DNA of 64,000 nucleotides from Odontesthes bonariensis (taxonomy: Eukaryota; Chordata; Actinopteri; Atheriniformes; Atherinopsidae). The notes beneath the pieces were generated by a model. It ran no database searches and had not been told where the DNA came from. It was given only the letters and a program-made list of their open reading frames with translations. Positions 45,844 through 59,200 of this stretch are shown here, piece after piece. The stretch's first letter is position 1. Every line of letters begins with the position of its first letter. A program made the position numbers and the translations under genes. The DNA lies in contig NC_134524.1 of assembly GCF_027942865.1 (NCBI RefSeq), positions 19,893,536 through 19,957,535 of the forward strand. The letters run 5' to 3'.

Positions 45844-48800
45844 CTACATCGCAGCATCGTTATCCAGAGCTGATCTCGATCTGACCTCGGAATAAACGAC
45901 TGCATCGGATGATGCAGGAATCGATTTGCCTGTGGATGAGGAGACGGGTTGAGTCAAACTTTTGCCGCTAATGTCACCAACATGACTTGGGGTCATATGA
46001 AAAGATCTAACCAAAGCAGTTGGTTAAATAAACTGCATGCTGACCCGTTTTTCAGTACACACACTGAGTGTTTAAATGACTTTACCTGCAGCTCTGGTCT
46101 TCACATGGGAGTAAACAACAGCCTCATCTGGTTCATGACTCCTCCCTGATTGGATCATCACATCAAAACGTAATTATTAATACTTTGAAGTCAAAACCAT
46201 TTGAAGAAATTGCCTTTTTTTTTTTATTTGCCCAAACTCACTGGTCTTTCCAAAGTTGTTTGGATCAATGAGAGAGTATGTGGCATCTGAGGATTCGTCT
46301 GCAACTGAAATTTCAAGAATTTATATCAGTCATTTATATCTATTGCTTTTCTAACTGCTTAAAAAAATATAATTTTTTTTTCCAGGGTTTATGGGGTGTT
46401 TGACAGATCCACAGAGGTTAATCATACACACAGAAATATAGATACAAACAAATTGAACAACATGAAATTAAGTCAGGACAGAGTTCATCTTAAATGCCAT
46501 GAGAAAATGAGCAGGTGTGATCCTGGAGACGTTGCTGAGAAGTAGCATCTATCTAACCCTACCCTAACCCTAACCCTAACCTTATCCTAACCCTAAATCT
46601 ACCCTAACTCCCCGGATTGACTGATCAATTGATGGATGGCTGGATTTTTTCTCAATAATTCATTCTGCATTAATATAATTTTCCTGTGGCAAATGATAAA
46701 GTGTTATTTCATTCAGTTCAGTTTATCATGATGATAGGGAGGTACATTAATATGGTCGATCGTTTCTGTCAAGTTGTTCAGCTTCAGTTTTAGTTAAATC
46801 AATGTAAAACTGGAAGAAAAAGTTTCATTATACAAATTATTGAGACAATTTGTCCAACTGATATTCCAAGAACATGTTCCAGTCTGGTGAATTTTGGCTT
46901 CTGAGTAATGTTCCTTAAAATCATCGAGTTTAAGAAATGTTAACTTGAAGAAGAGTTCGTGGAAGTTCTAAATTACTGATTAAAGTAATACGGTATGATA
47001 ATAGCAACCATAATGCTAATGACTGATGATCATAATGATCAGTTGAAGTCCTGACCGTTGAGAGGAGAGCTGTGTTCATGAGTTTCTCTCCGGCTGACTC
47101 CATGACATGCCGTTTCACTGCTGCTCTCCGACTGAATCGACCTTAAACATGACAAACACAGTATATTTAAAACAGAGTATGGTTGATTTCTGTTTGAGAC
47201 GAGAGGAAATGAAAAAGTATTGTACTGACCTGCTGCTGCAGGAGCCTGTAAAGAAGACATGCATTGACAATGATTACATATCCAGAAGACAGATAATAAA
47301 TTATATAATACAGCATAAGAAGAAGAAGGTCTCACCCCTGTGCCTGAAGTGGCACAGCAAGAACAGGAAAATAATGAATATGATTCCACCAACTGTCCCA
47401 ACGATCAACAGCACGAGAAACAAAGAGCTTTCTGGCCTGGACACATCTGTCTTTACTGCGGTAATTAACAATAACTATTGATTAATAAGACCAGATCATA
47501 TTAGACTTCCACAACAAATCATTTAATGAATAAAAACCGTTAAAAGTTTTAATCCTACTCACCCCTAACTGACATCCAGCTCGGTGGTGAAACCTTTCCT
47601 GCATGTTCACACTTGTAGAAACCTTCGTCTGACTTTGACACAGCAGAGATGTTCAGTTCTTCTTTGTGATCATTTTGGAGGAGTTTGTCATTGTGATAGA
47701 AAGATACATTGGAAAGTGGAGTTTGTCCTCTTTGTCTGCAGCTCAGGGTAACAGAAGCTCCCTCGGTCACAGGATGGGCGTGGCTCACCAGCATAATATC
47801 TTTGTCTGTCAAACAAGTCAGAAAATACTAGTTTTTAGCCGTAGCAGAGCTTTGGAAAGCTCTTATGTTCAATTAGAGTTGATTACACACATGATTTTTT
47901 TTATCAATATTTGACATTTAAACTTGTGTACCAACCAACTACTGCATGTCTAAAAAACCTTTTACCAAATAAACAGCAGATTTTTACAGCATCCTAGAGT
48001 AAATCAGAATGTATGCAGAACAGTATTTTCATTTAGCTGAAAAAAGTCACATTGATCTAAGTATCAGTTTCTGTAGATAAAAAAGTTTAATTCCAGAGGC
48101 TGAAATTACTGGAACGAATACAAACAAGTTTTAAATTGATCAAAATATTTTTTTCTGTAGTTCATTCTGTTTTTTTTCATTTTTACTTCTTTTCGATATG
48201 TTGTTATCATGGTCGGTGGGTTTGTTCTATCTTTTGTCTTTTGGTTTCAGTGATTGCCTGTTTGCTCTGTAGTTTTCTTCACTTCCTGTTTAATTTTGTA
48301 GAATGTGTGTGTTCATTTTCTTTCCTGCTTTCACACACCAGGGGTCCGTTTCACAAAGCAGGTTCAACCAACTCTGAGTCTATTCCTGACCTCTGAGTTG
48401 ATCTACTCTGAGATAGAAAACCCTGAGTTTTCGGTTCCAGAAACGCTGATTTGAGTGAGGTTAATCAACTCTGAGTAAGTTCACCTTGAGTTTTGCGTGT
48501 GCGCCACAACTTTAAAAAGCCAGCATCAATTGAGCCCCGATTCGACGAGTCACCATGGCAACGGGAAAGAGGAGGGGCTACGTTTTTCACCAACCTCGAA
48601 TTGGAAATCTTAATGCGCTCATAAGGCGAGTTTCAATACGTTTTTAGAAATAAGTGCAACACCGCTGCAGCAGCAAAAGTGTAAGTTTAAATGTAGTCCT
48701 TTGCAATCACAATAATATTACAGGGGAAACTGCTTGAATGGTAGCCCATTCATTTATTTAATTTAGGTGCAATCTCGCGGGGGAGAAGCGCACTCTGCAG

Positions 48801-51800
48801 CAGTTTAAGATGAAATATAAAAACATTGTTCAAAGGTGAGACCTCGGCATGGAGGTACCTCATTTTGATCATGTTTTACACTGTAACATAAATATTAAGT
48901 GGCTATTTCACTGTGCAGTTATTTTATTCCCAACATATTGCTGTTTTCACACACATAAACTATTTCTTCTCATCTATATCATGTTCTGTTAAATACTTAT
49001 GCCTATTTAAACTAACACAGACTTCTACTGAGCCAACAGAAAGAAGGCAGATGCCCGTAAAACGGGTGGTGCCCAGCACCACCACCTCTAACGGGAGGCC
49101 AGTGGCTGAGGGAGTCCACCCCCAAGAGACAAGTGCCTTTATAAAATATAATAGGCCTATATGTCTTTTTTAAGCCTATTCATAAAAATATTTATTTGTC
49201 TTTTATGTCTTTTTTTTCTTTTGTCCCAACAAAATTGTGATGGTGCCGCTCAAAAAGATAATTGTCTGTAAATGCAAAAATCAATGCGCGGTCTGATAAC
49301 CATCTCCGGCGAATATTTAATTATCTGCGCAATAATGCTGCACCTTCATCCACGGGATCGTTGTCAAAAAGACATGTTCGTGAAAAAAGTCGCCTCCTAC
49401 TGTGCCTAAAGGACTTCGAGAAGTAGAAGAACTCGCTCTGCTGACTGAATGAATGAGAAAATCAAATGGCGTGTGTGGCTGAAAGAGGGCGGAGACAGAG
49501 AGAAACTCGAGGTTTCTTGAGGAAAACCTGGTCCCGACCAGGTTAGGTTCAGAGATTCTGTTACTACGGTAACTGACCGAGAGGTTAAGTTACCTCTCTT
49601 TGTGAAACAGGCTAGAGTTACCCCTCTTTCTCGGGGTTGAGTTACCTCCCTTTGTGAAACGGAAAACTCAGGGTTTCCCTCATTTCAGGGTTAACCTACT
49701 CAGAGTTTTCACTAAACCTGCTTCGTGAAACGGACCTCTGGGGTCTGTACCACAAAGCAGGATTGGTGGCTTTGCAAGACAACTTCGGGTCGGCTTTGGA
49801 TTTTCAGTATCACAAAGCTGGTTGGCTTCTTACTGGTTTGAATCTCCATGGCAAGTAATGCTAAGAGACCATTACAAGTAAAAGCCTCCTAAACTCCCAC
49901 TGTTGTTACCTCACTTTCTACATGTTAGGGTGCTTTGCTTCCACTTGGGGGCATCTCATAAATAGGGGCAACAGAACTCAGGCTCAGAACATTTATACAT
50001 ACTTATTTCCAGAAACAATCTCAAGATAAGTGCACATATTAATAACAACTGAGCAAAAGATGAATGAGTTATTGCTAATTTCCCCTGAGGCCACGCCCAC
50101 TGCAACACATCTCCATCTCTGTCTCTTGTTCTGTTTGATTGATTTTGTCCATTTATCAAAGAATTATATAAATCAGTCCAACGATGGTGCAAACCAAAAC
50201 TGGTGAAGTAGATGTCAATTTACAGTTTTTCACATTATGCAAATGAGCTCAATACTCATTATGTTTTTGTTCAAAAGGTATTTTGTAGAAAACTTTGAGC
50301 TTGATATCCATGGAAATTTTAAGTCGATCAGATATACTGTGTGGACTTCATGTGGACTAAATATTCACTTTTTGGCTGTTGATCATTTTGCCATCATGGG
50401 TTTTATATGGATCCCAATTATTTTGGAGTATTTGTCCTTCATCTCTAATAATGCTGGCAGATTAGACAAAGATAAAATGATAACATACGCTGTGCAGTGA
50501 TATTGATTGCATTGCTGAACTCTCCTGATCCAGACTCACACCAGTACACTCCATTATGGTACCCGTCAATGCTGATGGTACATGCGGATGCATTTGTTTT
50601 CCACCAGCTGGAACAGCTTGGTAAATATGACAGATATCTTGTTTCTGTAGACCACATCACTCTCCACTCAGCAGAGTTTCTGTCACACTTCAGTGAGACA
50701 GACTCAGAGGGGAAGTGTTGAACTCTGTCAGGGCTCACTGTGAGAGATGCTGCTGGGTGAACATCTGAAAAATCAAACATGTAATGTGGAGTAAAGCTAA
50801 GCACACTGATATTTAGTGTAAAACCATCTCTTCTCAAATATTCTCAGCAACTTCAACTTTGTCTTGTTGAAGATCAGAACAAACATTTCAAACTAATAAT
50901 CATTTATACAATAAAAACAAATTAATTACAAAGAATATAGATGTTCTTCTATGTATTTTGTATTTTGTACATTTGTCATTATTCCACTGCCTCACCTGAT
51001 CAGCTTTAACTTCTTGTAAAGATTTTAAACATAAAATAAGCTAACAGCAAGTATTTTAAAGTAAAATTATTTCAAAATCTCATTCAGCTTTTGTTTTTCA
51101 AACTATCAGTTTAAATGTGTAAGAGCAAAGGTCATTTTTATTCTTGTGGTGCAGTGAGAACAGAAAGAGAACTGACCTCCAGACCAGACAAACTCTAGTT
51201 TGCTGTAATAAGTGTAATGCTCTGGATCTCCTCCCCCAGCTCTACACACATAACCTGCTGTGTGCGTCTGTCCATGGATTACGTAGAAGTCCTGTGCAGT
51301 CCCATTGGTGGTTTCAGGCAGCAGCTCATAATTATATGAGTTGTGTGATTGATCAGGAACAGCTTTGTACCAGTAGAACCTCCATCCTGCAGACTGATGA
51401 TGAACCTCACATCTGAGAGTTACCGAGGCTCCAGGACTCAGCCAAGATGGAGACACAGTGAGCCTGGATACTGTTGGAGAGAGATTTCCTTCTTTTTTTT
51501 TTGTATTGTTTTGTTTATATGTTTTTATTTCCCACTGAAAGCTTGTTCTGTCCAGTATAATGTCTCAACTCTTCCCATGTGTACAACATGTTACAACAAA
51601 TAACAATTGTGTTTAAATTATTTGAATCAAAGAAAAAAAGTATCATAGCTTACCATTCATAGTGAGGTTAACTGCATTGCTGAACTCTCCTGATCCAGAC
51701 TCACACCAGTACACCCCGTTACGGTACTGGTAACTGTGTATGTTGCATGAGGATCCAGTCATTGTCCCCCAGTTGGAGCATTCTGACAGGTAGCCTATTC

Positions 51801-54454
51801 CTGTAGACCTCATCACTCTCCACTCAGCAGAGTTTCCGTCACACTTCAGGGAGATATCATCAACAGTGAAGAGATGAAGTCTGTCAGGACTCACTGTGAG
51901 AGATGCTGCTGGATGAGAACCTGAAAAACAAGTAACAAGGAGTCCACCAGATCACAGAAGAATTACTGTTAAAAACGTGTCAAAGCAGTTAATCATTTGC
52001 TTTCTTCATTTTTTTATCACCTGTTGGAGATCACTGAAAAATCATAATATCATATATTAATATAGTTTTCAAGAGAGTGTTCTCCTGGAATACAAACAAT
52101 GAACCAAGGGGAGAATATAACAGTAATTAATGAACAGAAATAAACTGACCTGCAGACCAGACAAAACGTGGATAACTGTAATAGCTGTAATACTCTGGGT
52201 TTCCTCTTCCAGCTCTACACGCATATCCTGCTGTGTGTGTCTGTTCATGGATGATGTAAGAACCATGTGCAGTCCCACTGGAGCTGGCAGGCAGAAGCTT
52301 ATAGCTGTACAGGTCATACTTGTTTGTTAGATCAGGAACAGCTTTGTACCAGTAGAACCTCCATCCTGCAGACTGATGATCGACCTCACAGCTCAGAGTT
52401 ACTGAGGCTCCAGGACTCAGCCGTGATGGAGACACAGTGAGGACAGGCAGGGGTTTATCTGCTGGAAAGAGATTTGATCTGAGTGAAAACATGTCATGAA
52501 GAGTTTGGTTTCATAAAATTTAATTCAATTTTTGTTAAGATGTTATCTTCAGATAGGTAAAAAAAATGCGATATCACCGCATACCGCGCTGTTGAGCGGC
52601 TATGAGTCACCGCGGTGGGAATTCCCTCACCGCGACAGCCCTAGTTTGGTTTCATAAAATTTGATATAATTTTTGTTGAGATGTTATCTTCAGATAGGTA
52701 ACAACAGGACTTAGATCCTTAATCTAAATGTCTTTGATATTTCAATTCAATTACACTAACCACGCACAGCTTTGGTTTTGTAGCTGTTCAGTTTACAACA
52801 AAGACATCCATCCATCTAAAAGGATGCAACAGGTGAATATTAAATATCACCAGCCCTTAATAAGTGAAATATAATGTAAATGTATTATGTACACACAAAT
52901 ATCTTAATTCCTCTGTCAATTGTTTTTCTTTTTTCTTTATTAAAAATTAATCCCATTGGTATATTTCAAATACACGTGAGGATAGAAAGTTCTCAGATAC
53001 TTACAATTTCTTTTGACATTTTAGTGGATTTCATTTCTGAATAGAATGATTTTTTTCTCTCGTCAGTCTATACAGACTGAAAAGCAGCTTTGGTAGATAA
53101 ACCAGCCTGTAATCTTGAATGATCTTACAAGCTTGATACACTTTTCATTCTGATTTTTCTTCCATTCTACTTGGAAGAATTGTTCCAGTTATCTGCAGAT
53201 ATTTCCTCACTCTCTTCACTCATCTTTTAATTTGCTGGCAGCTGGATGAATTGAAAGTTCCATTAAAAACTGTTACAAAAATCCTCTTTTTCAAATTTCC
53301 ATTTTATATCGATCTAATGGACAGTAAAATGATCTCATCTCATCTTAAAGGTTTCCCTTTTTTAGGTTTTCCTGGTTGTATGCCTGCAAACTGAACTACA
53401 AACCTGTACTTTTCTTTTTCCTGGAGTAAGAAGAGGCCTAGAGGAGACAGATGCTGCTATTGGAGGACAAACTATATGATTTATTGAGGAGAAAGGTGAC
53501 TGGGTTGTGTAACTCAAGTCCAGTTATTCTGTCATATATCAACTACAATGAAAACTAGTCCACAGCCAGCACCACGGATAAAAGCTGGACTCACACCAAG
53601 TTGTAGTCAGACTACTGGTGATACTTCAAAAAAGAAAAGAAAGAAGCACTGTTGGAATGCATTAGGTCAAACCACTATGACCCCCCCCTTCCCACTATAG
53701 ATATCACCAGTTTTATTGCATAAGTAGGAAAAACAACACTGAATGTCCATAATTATTGACTTTGACTTTGTCCACCTGCTGGTCACATCAGACTCACCAG
53801 TGTATCACCACCATGTTCATAATGACATGCATTCACCTCTTCCTGGTAAAGATATGACTTCCTTAACTAAAACTGTTTGAGCGCTAATCCTAACTTGTAA
53901 CATGATTGTTGCAGCAACACAACAAACTACAGACACAAAAAGAAGATGCAGCTCAGCGTGATGAAGATGATGGTAAATGAGCGAGTAAAAAAACAGTAAA
54001 GAGAAGGTTTTTCAGTTACCTTGAGCATGTCCACAGTAAAGGAGTGAACTGAACGCTGAAAGGAGGATTGACACTTCATTAGATATCAAGCTGAAAGACA
54101 CAGAATCACTGAGAAAAAAAAACATTCAGAACACAGAGATGATGGCATCAGCTGTTCATGAATCAACAGCATCGCAAACTGACAACAAAGTTAGAAATGA
54201 GGAAGGAAGCATCATGGTAGAATGCAAAATTAGATACAAAGAGAAGGAACTGTTTTTTAATAAAGAAATGTAGCACTGAGTAAATGAAGTATTATAGATT
54301 GGCAGTCGTCTCAGTATTGTGCAAATCTCTTTGTCGAATGAACCCACAACATTCTGATCTGACTGCAAATAATTGACTTCATCTGCGCTGCTCAAACAGA
54401 ACAGAAAGTGATGTACTTACACAGAAGCCCCAGCAAAAGCAAGTTCGGCCCCAT
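45844..54454 (-). CDS. Gene C: inhibitory Fc receptor-like/LITR-type receptor, 5 Ig domains, two ITIMs
   Basis: Thirteen exons: 54454-54421, 54055-54020 (signal peptide MGPNLLLLGLL then SFSSLLYCGHAQ); Ig domains 52458-52150, 51920-51654, 51470-51177, 50764-50489, 47805-47563; membrane exon 47455-47336 (SSLFLVLLIVGTVGGIIFII); tail exons 47245-47230 (16 nt), 47141-47056, 46298-46242, 46145-46086, 45929-45844. The total is 1,884 nt, 627 codons plus stop, in frame throughout. Domain order is C-D-C-D-E, a tandem duplication of the C-D pair. The tail exon that in genes A and D carries the first ITAM tyrosine reads EHSSPLN here, so that tyrosine is lost. The tail instead has ATYSLI and two ITIMs, AVVYSHVK and AVVYSEVR. 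I infer an inhibitory receptor. Confidence 0.85.
46553..46607. repeat. Interstitial telomere-like repeat
   Basis: About nine near-contiguous CCCTAA units, with a few variant units, in an intron of gene C. Confidence 0.9.
47336..48185 (-). repeat. Segmental duplicate of the gene D region (63168-64000)
   Basis: The E-type Ig exon, its flanking introns and part of the membrane exon are nearly identical to the gene D region. The E exons differ at only two residues. The match continues through about 370 bp of intron to the right edge of the window. Confidence 0.85.
48341..49741. mobile_element. Harbinger-like element with Myb/MADF-type protein remnants, in gene C intron
   Basis: Inverted ends: CCAGGGGTCCGTTTCACAAA and CCAGAGGTCCGTTTCACGAA. 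The interior (plus strand, about 48570-49130) keeps pieces of the small DNA-binding protein of Harbinger elements (GEKRTLQQFKMKYKNIVQR, then STEPTERRQMPVKR). There is no DDE transposase. Target duplication unclear. Confidence 0.6.
49742..49840. mobile_element. Fragment of a second, related TIR element
   Basis: ggggtctgtaccacaaagca directly abuts the previous element and resembles another Harbinger-like end. The partner end was not found. Confidence 0.35.
52500..52700. repeat. Direct repeat of about 58 bp flanking a hAT-like end
   Basis: The segment tttggtttcataaaattt ... cagataggtaa occurs at about 52502-52560 and again at about 52645-52701. Between them lie about 80 bp ending in ccgcgacagccctag, which looks like one terminus of a hAT element. 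Confidence 0.65.
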
Positions 54455-55859
54455 CCTCACATCCAGCCCTGATAATCTGTCCCTCTGCTATGTCTGAATA
54501 TTTACTCTTTGTAGCAGCATACAGGCTGAAACTGCAGCGTCTAAACGGACACAGAGAACGTCAGTCAGACGGTATCGACGAGTTCTTTTTTCTTTAGTAT
54601 TTCCTCTTTCTTTTTTTTCACACCAACCACAGTCTCCAATAGAGTTCTTCTACAGCACACTTTGTCACTTCCTGACCAGTTACTGCAAATAAAGATGAAC
54701 TCATGGTGATCAAAAAAAAAATCTAAACAACATAAAAATGAAAATAAAGTTATGAGTGGAATCAAATATACATCAAATAATTTATTTTTATTTTTAAAGT
54801 TACATGTTCCTGTCCCTGAAAAACTCCCTGATTTTTGGTTTTTACTGCTTACTCTGAGCGTACATTATTGTCACACAGCAGGGGGTCTTACAGCCATGCA
54901 AACTTAAACATTCAGACCTCAGTAGTTCCACACATTAGTCAGGTAGCTTTGGCAGCAGCTGACTCCCCTGCACCAGCTTTGCTTTGGTAAGTCTGCCCAT
55001 GTAATCAGAGGAGAGGAAGAGAGAGGAGCTCGTGTCCAGGAGGGAGAGGACACAGAAAAAGAGGACACAGACAGGCCTCCTGTCACCGCATCGCTTCCAA
55101 ATGAAGGTTTAAAATGTTCAATGCAAACTGCCACAAAAGAGTGTTTAGTCTGCAGAAAAGAAAAGTGTAGACCCTCTTCACACCTTCAAACTGTGTTGCT
55201 AAATACACTTTTAGACAGTGTCATCACCACACAGGAACTGGAACTAGATCTTTTATCAACGGCCCATTTTAAAAGTACACAGCAAAGTGCAGTTAAAGTA
55301 CCATGTAGTTGTGAGATATATTCTCAACACAGCATTAAGTACTTTTATTCCTGTTACGTTGAATCAAGTGTTTCAAGTCGTTGAAAAAAGTGAGATGATA
55401 GCTAAAGTGATCCTTTCAGTAGACAGATAAAGAGCTCATTTCAAGTTCCTTGATTTAGATGGTTTATTTTGTACAAATAATGCAAAAAAAACAGGTCAGT
55501 ATCAGCAATCTGATGGTGATGTAAAAAAAAGATGCCTTTTTTATCTCTAGTAGGTAGAAGTTTACATTTATCGAGAGCTACTCCCTCATGTAGAAAAAGA
55601 GAAAAGAAAAAAGGAGTCTTCATTCAGGCAATGCATACATATTCTTACCACTACATGTGTAAACAATTCAGCTCATTTTACAGCTAGGTTGGTATTATGA
55701 TCACAAAAGTTGAAGTCATATCAATGTTAACCACAAATATTATGAACTGTTTCTCACATACACACACAATCACACACTGAGACACATCATCAGACCTTAC
55801 GGTCATGCTCTCAGATAAACTAACCTTATTTTTTCTGCAGTACATCAGACTCCTTCTTA
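54455..55859. other. Spacer upstream of gene C
   Basis: No supported exon. Presumably contains the gene C promoter. Confidence 0.4.
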
Positions 55860-56221
55860 CAGTTTTTCTCGATTGCTTTGACACATTTTGCACATCATGG
55901 GTCAACTTTATCTAATGCTCACACCTTCTTTGCACAGCAAGAGTCCTCTCTGGTGAATCAGTTAACTATTTCTCATTGCTTTCACATAATTTTCTTTGAC
56001 TTTTAATACACTTTTCAAAACAGTTAACACACTTCTCTCAAAGAGACACGAAACATAACTGATTTACCATGGCAACACATTGCAGACACTCAGTAGCAGC
56101 CAATTGGAACTGCTCTCTCAATTCTAAAAATTATCAGCACCTGTGTGAACTCTCTTTGCAAAACAAAGCAAGTAGTTCTCAACCTATCAAAGAGGTCAAT
56201 AGCTTGAAGTTGACACCAAGC

Positions 56222-59200
56222 ATGGATCGAGGAGGACGTGGACGAGGACAAGGAAGAGGAAGAGGTCGTGGGAGAGCTAGACAGGCCCCTGCCAGGGGAG
56301 GTGGCCCTGGTGTTAGGAGTTCCAATGAAATTACAGCAACAATCATTGACCATGTTGTAAATCATGGTCTCTCCATGAGAGAGGCCGGACTAAGGGTGCA
56401 GCCAAACCTGAGCAGGCATACGGTGGCATCAATAGTTCGTACTTTCCGCAATGAAAATAGGTAAGTCACTTTGCTGGTCAATTTACGTACTGTACTGTGT
56501 TTCACTGTATTTGCACTCTTGGTAACAGCCATTTCTGTACTATTGTAAAGTGTTGCCATACAGCAGTGGTTCTCAAACTTTTTTGGTCATTCCCCACTTT
56601 GAACAAGTGGGGATTTCCAAGCCCCACCTGCCCCGGTCGCCCCAACAAAAATATTGATAAATTACATTTCAACTCGATTGAACTAACACCAAGTAACATC
56701 ATATTTTATAATGAATCAAAATCAATAACATCAAATAACACAAAGTTCAAAAAGAGAAAATAAAAGCGTTTAATTTGCAATCTGTGCAAAAAACAAAAAC
56801 AACTAAAATGTATCCCTGCATTAGTGGCTGCAATGAGCCTGTTTTGCACTGCACAACTTCTCAAAACGTGGTTGCAGGCTTGAAACTGCCACTCTCAAGT
56901 CATGCTCAATGTTGAGCTGAGATCTGTATTTTGTTTTCAGAGATGCCAAAGCTGAGAAGCATGTGGTTGCATTTCTGGATTCTGTATGTAACTTTGTATG
57001 AGGCCATTTGTGCTTGACTGTTAACCGTGCTTTGCTCCTGCTGTAGATTTTCTTTTAAAGAAATCCAGTGGCTTGTTAACGTGACAGGGGTATGTTATAG
57101 TGATGGGATACTCGAGTTTGTATGAGTCACTCACTAAAATGAATCGGGTTTTCGAGTCACTTGAATCAATCACCCAGAGTGTGCGCCACGGAAGGTACAA
57201 ACAAGTTCCAAACCACGTCCCAAATCATTGTGAAAAAGGCTAAAAATCAAGAAGTCTCCAAGGCCAAACATTTATTTTTCTTTCTTTCTCTCTAAAAAAA
57301 TTCAAATAACCCAAATAGCCAATGAATTAACATTCATTGCAAAACAGTGCAAAATTATAATAAAATGTATGAAACTGTGCACGAATAGAACATTTAAATA
57401 ACCTAAACAATAGTGCAAAAATAATAATATTCTAACATTCAACACTGCACCATTAGAATAAAATAATTATGTACAGACTGAATGAACTCCCGCTTCCTTC
57501 AAAATAAAGCCGGAAGGGAGAGGGAGCTGTGAGCTGCCTGTGAACTGTGAGTCGAGTGTAAATCATGAGTCCTGAACTGTGTGGAGCAGAGAGCTGGCGA
57601 GTTTCTCGGGTATGGGAGGGGCTCTACGAGCTGGGAGGGAGCGCGAGCTGTATTAGCGCCGCTTCAGCCACGGAGCTAATACAGCAATTAGCTTTATACA
57701 TTTACGCAATTGCAGTTAGAATAATAGTTGTGTGGCATGTCTCCTCTTTACAGTTAGCTGACAGTAGCAGCGGTGAGTCAGTGAACGAGTTAATGGAGAC
57801 AATGACTCATAACTCCTGAGTCAGTAAAAAGAATCTCGAGTTTTGAACGATTGACTCACGAATCGCACATCACTAGCGTGTTATCTCCAGGTGTCTCCTT
57901 AATTTGTTTGGCCTCATGCTGTCCGCTGCTAACGGCTTCAGACACAGAGCACACATCGGTCTGTCCTCTGCACCGACCATTGCAACCGTGAATCCTCGAC
58001 CAAGATAGTGTTTGTGATGGTGCTGGCTCCTTTTTGGTCCGAGCCACAAATATTATCTTTATTGTCAATAAAGAAAAGCATTTAAGATGGGCATAAAATT
58101 TAAAATTTCCTCCCGTTTGTCGCGCCCCACTTGCCATGTCTCCGTTCCCCACCAGTGGGGCGCGCCCCACACTTTGAGAAGCACTGCCATACAGTAATAC
58201 AATGCATTACTGTAGTTTTACTAGAGTCACTTCCAATAGAGTACTGTAACTGACTTTCAAAATATACAGTAGAATTCTGATTACTGTACATTTACAGTAT
58301 TTACAGTCATTGGCACTATTTTCACAGAATCAACACACTGGCCCACACTGGTGGCAGGGGAAGAATTTTCTCTGCTGAACAGGAGGCTGCCATTGTGAAC
58401 ATGGTAGTTGCTAACAATGCCATCAGATTGCGTGAGATAAAGGCAGCGGTCTTAGCTGACCAGGTGACTTTTATGAACATAAACAGTGTCAGTCTGGCAA
58501 CAATAGACCGCATCCTGAAACGCAATCTGGTGGCAACCAAGCAGCTATATAAGGTGCCATTTCAAAGAAACAGCGACCGCGTCAAGGCAGCACGTGCACT
58601 GTATGTACAGGTATGGATCTGTCACTGCATTTGGATTTGTCTTGCTGCATACTGTAAAATTCAATTACAGTAGAAAACAGCATCTTCTGTATATGTTACT
58701 GCATGATTTACTCTGAATTTCTTTTTGAATGTAGAGAGTAATGGATCTGGAAGCAGACGAAAGGCAGTATGTCTTCATCTACGTCGATGAGGCTGGATTC
58801 AACCTCTCCAAAGTTAGGAGACGTGGCCGAAACATCATTGGTCAGAGGGCCACAGTAACCGTGCCTGGACAGAGGGGAGCAAACATCACCATGTGCGCTG
58901 CTATTTCCACAAATGGAGTCCTTTGCCATATCCCATCTATAGGCCCATACAACAGTGATCGCCTAATCACATTCCTCAATGCATTGCATGAGCGGCTGGT
59001 ACTGCCACAGGAGAGAGGCCTGTTCAGGGCAAACATGTCCCATTTTGTCATAATTTGGGACAATGTGGCCTTCCATCATTCAAGGTTAGTGAATGACTGG
59101 TTCACGGCTCACCCACGCCTGACGATATTGTTTCTCCCTGCATACTCTCCCATGCTAAATCCAATCGAGGAGTTTTTCTCCTGCTGGCGTTGGAAAGTAT

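Noticed and set aside
53690-53700. C-run as a regulatory site
   Set aside because: A short homopolymer with no further support.
57565-57819. 84-codon frame repeated at 34898-35152
   Set aside because: It lies in the inner nested hAT of both composites, with no known protein motif; its presence in both copies reflects transposition.
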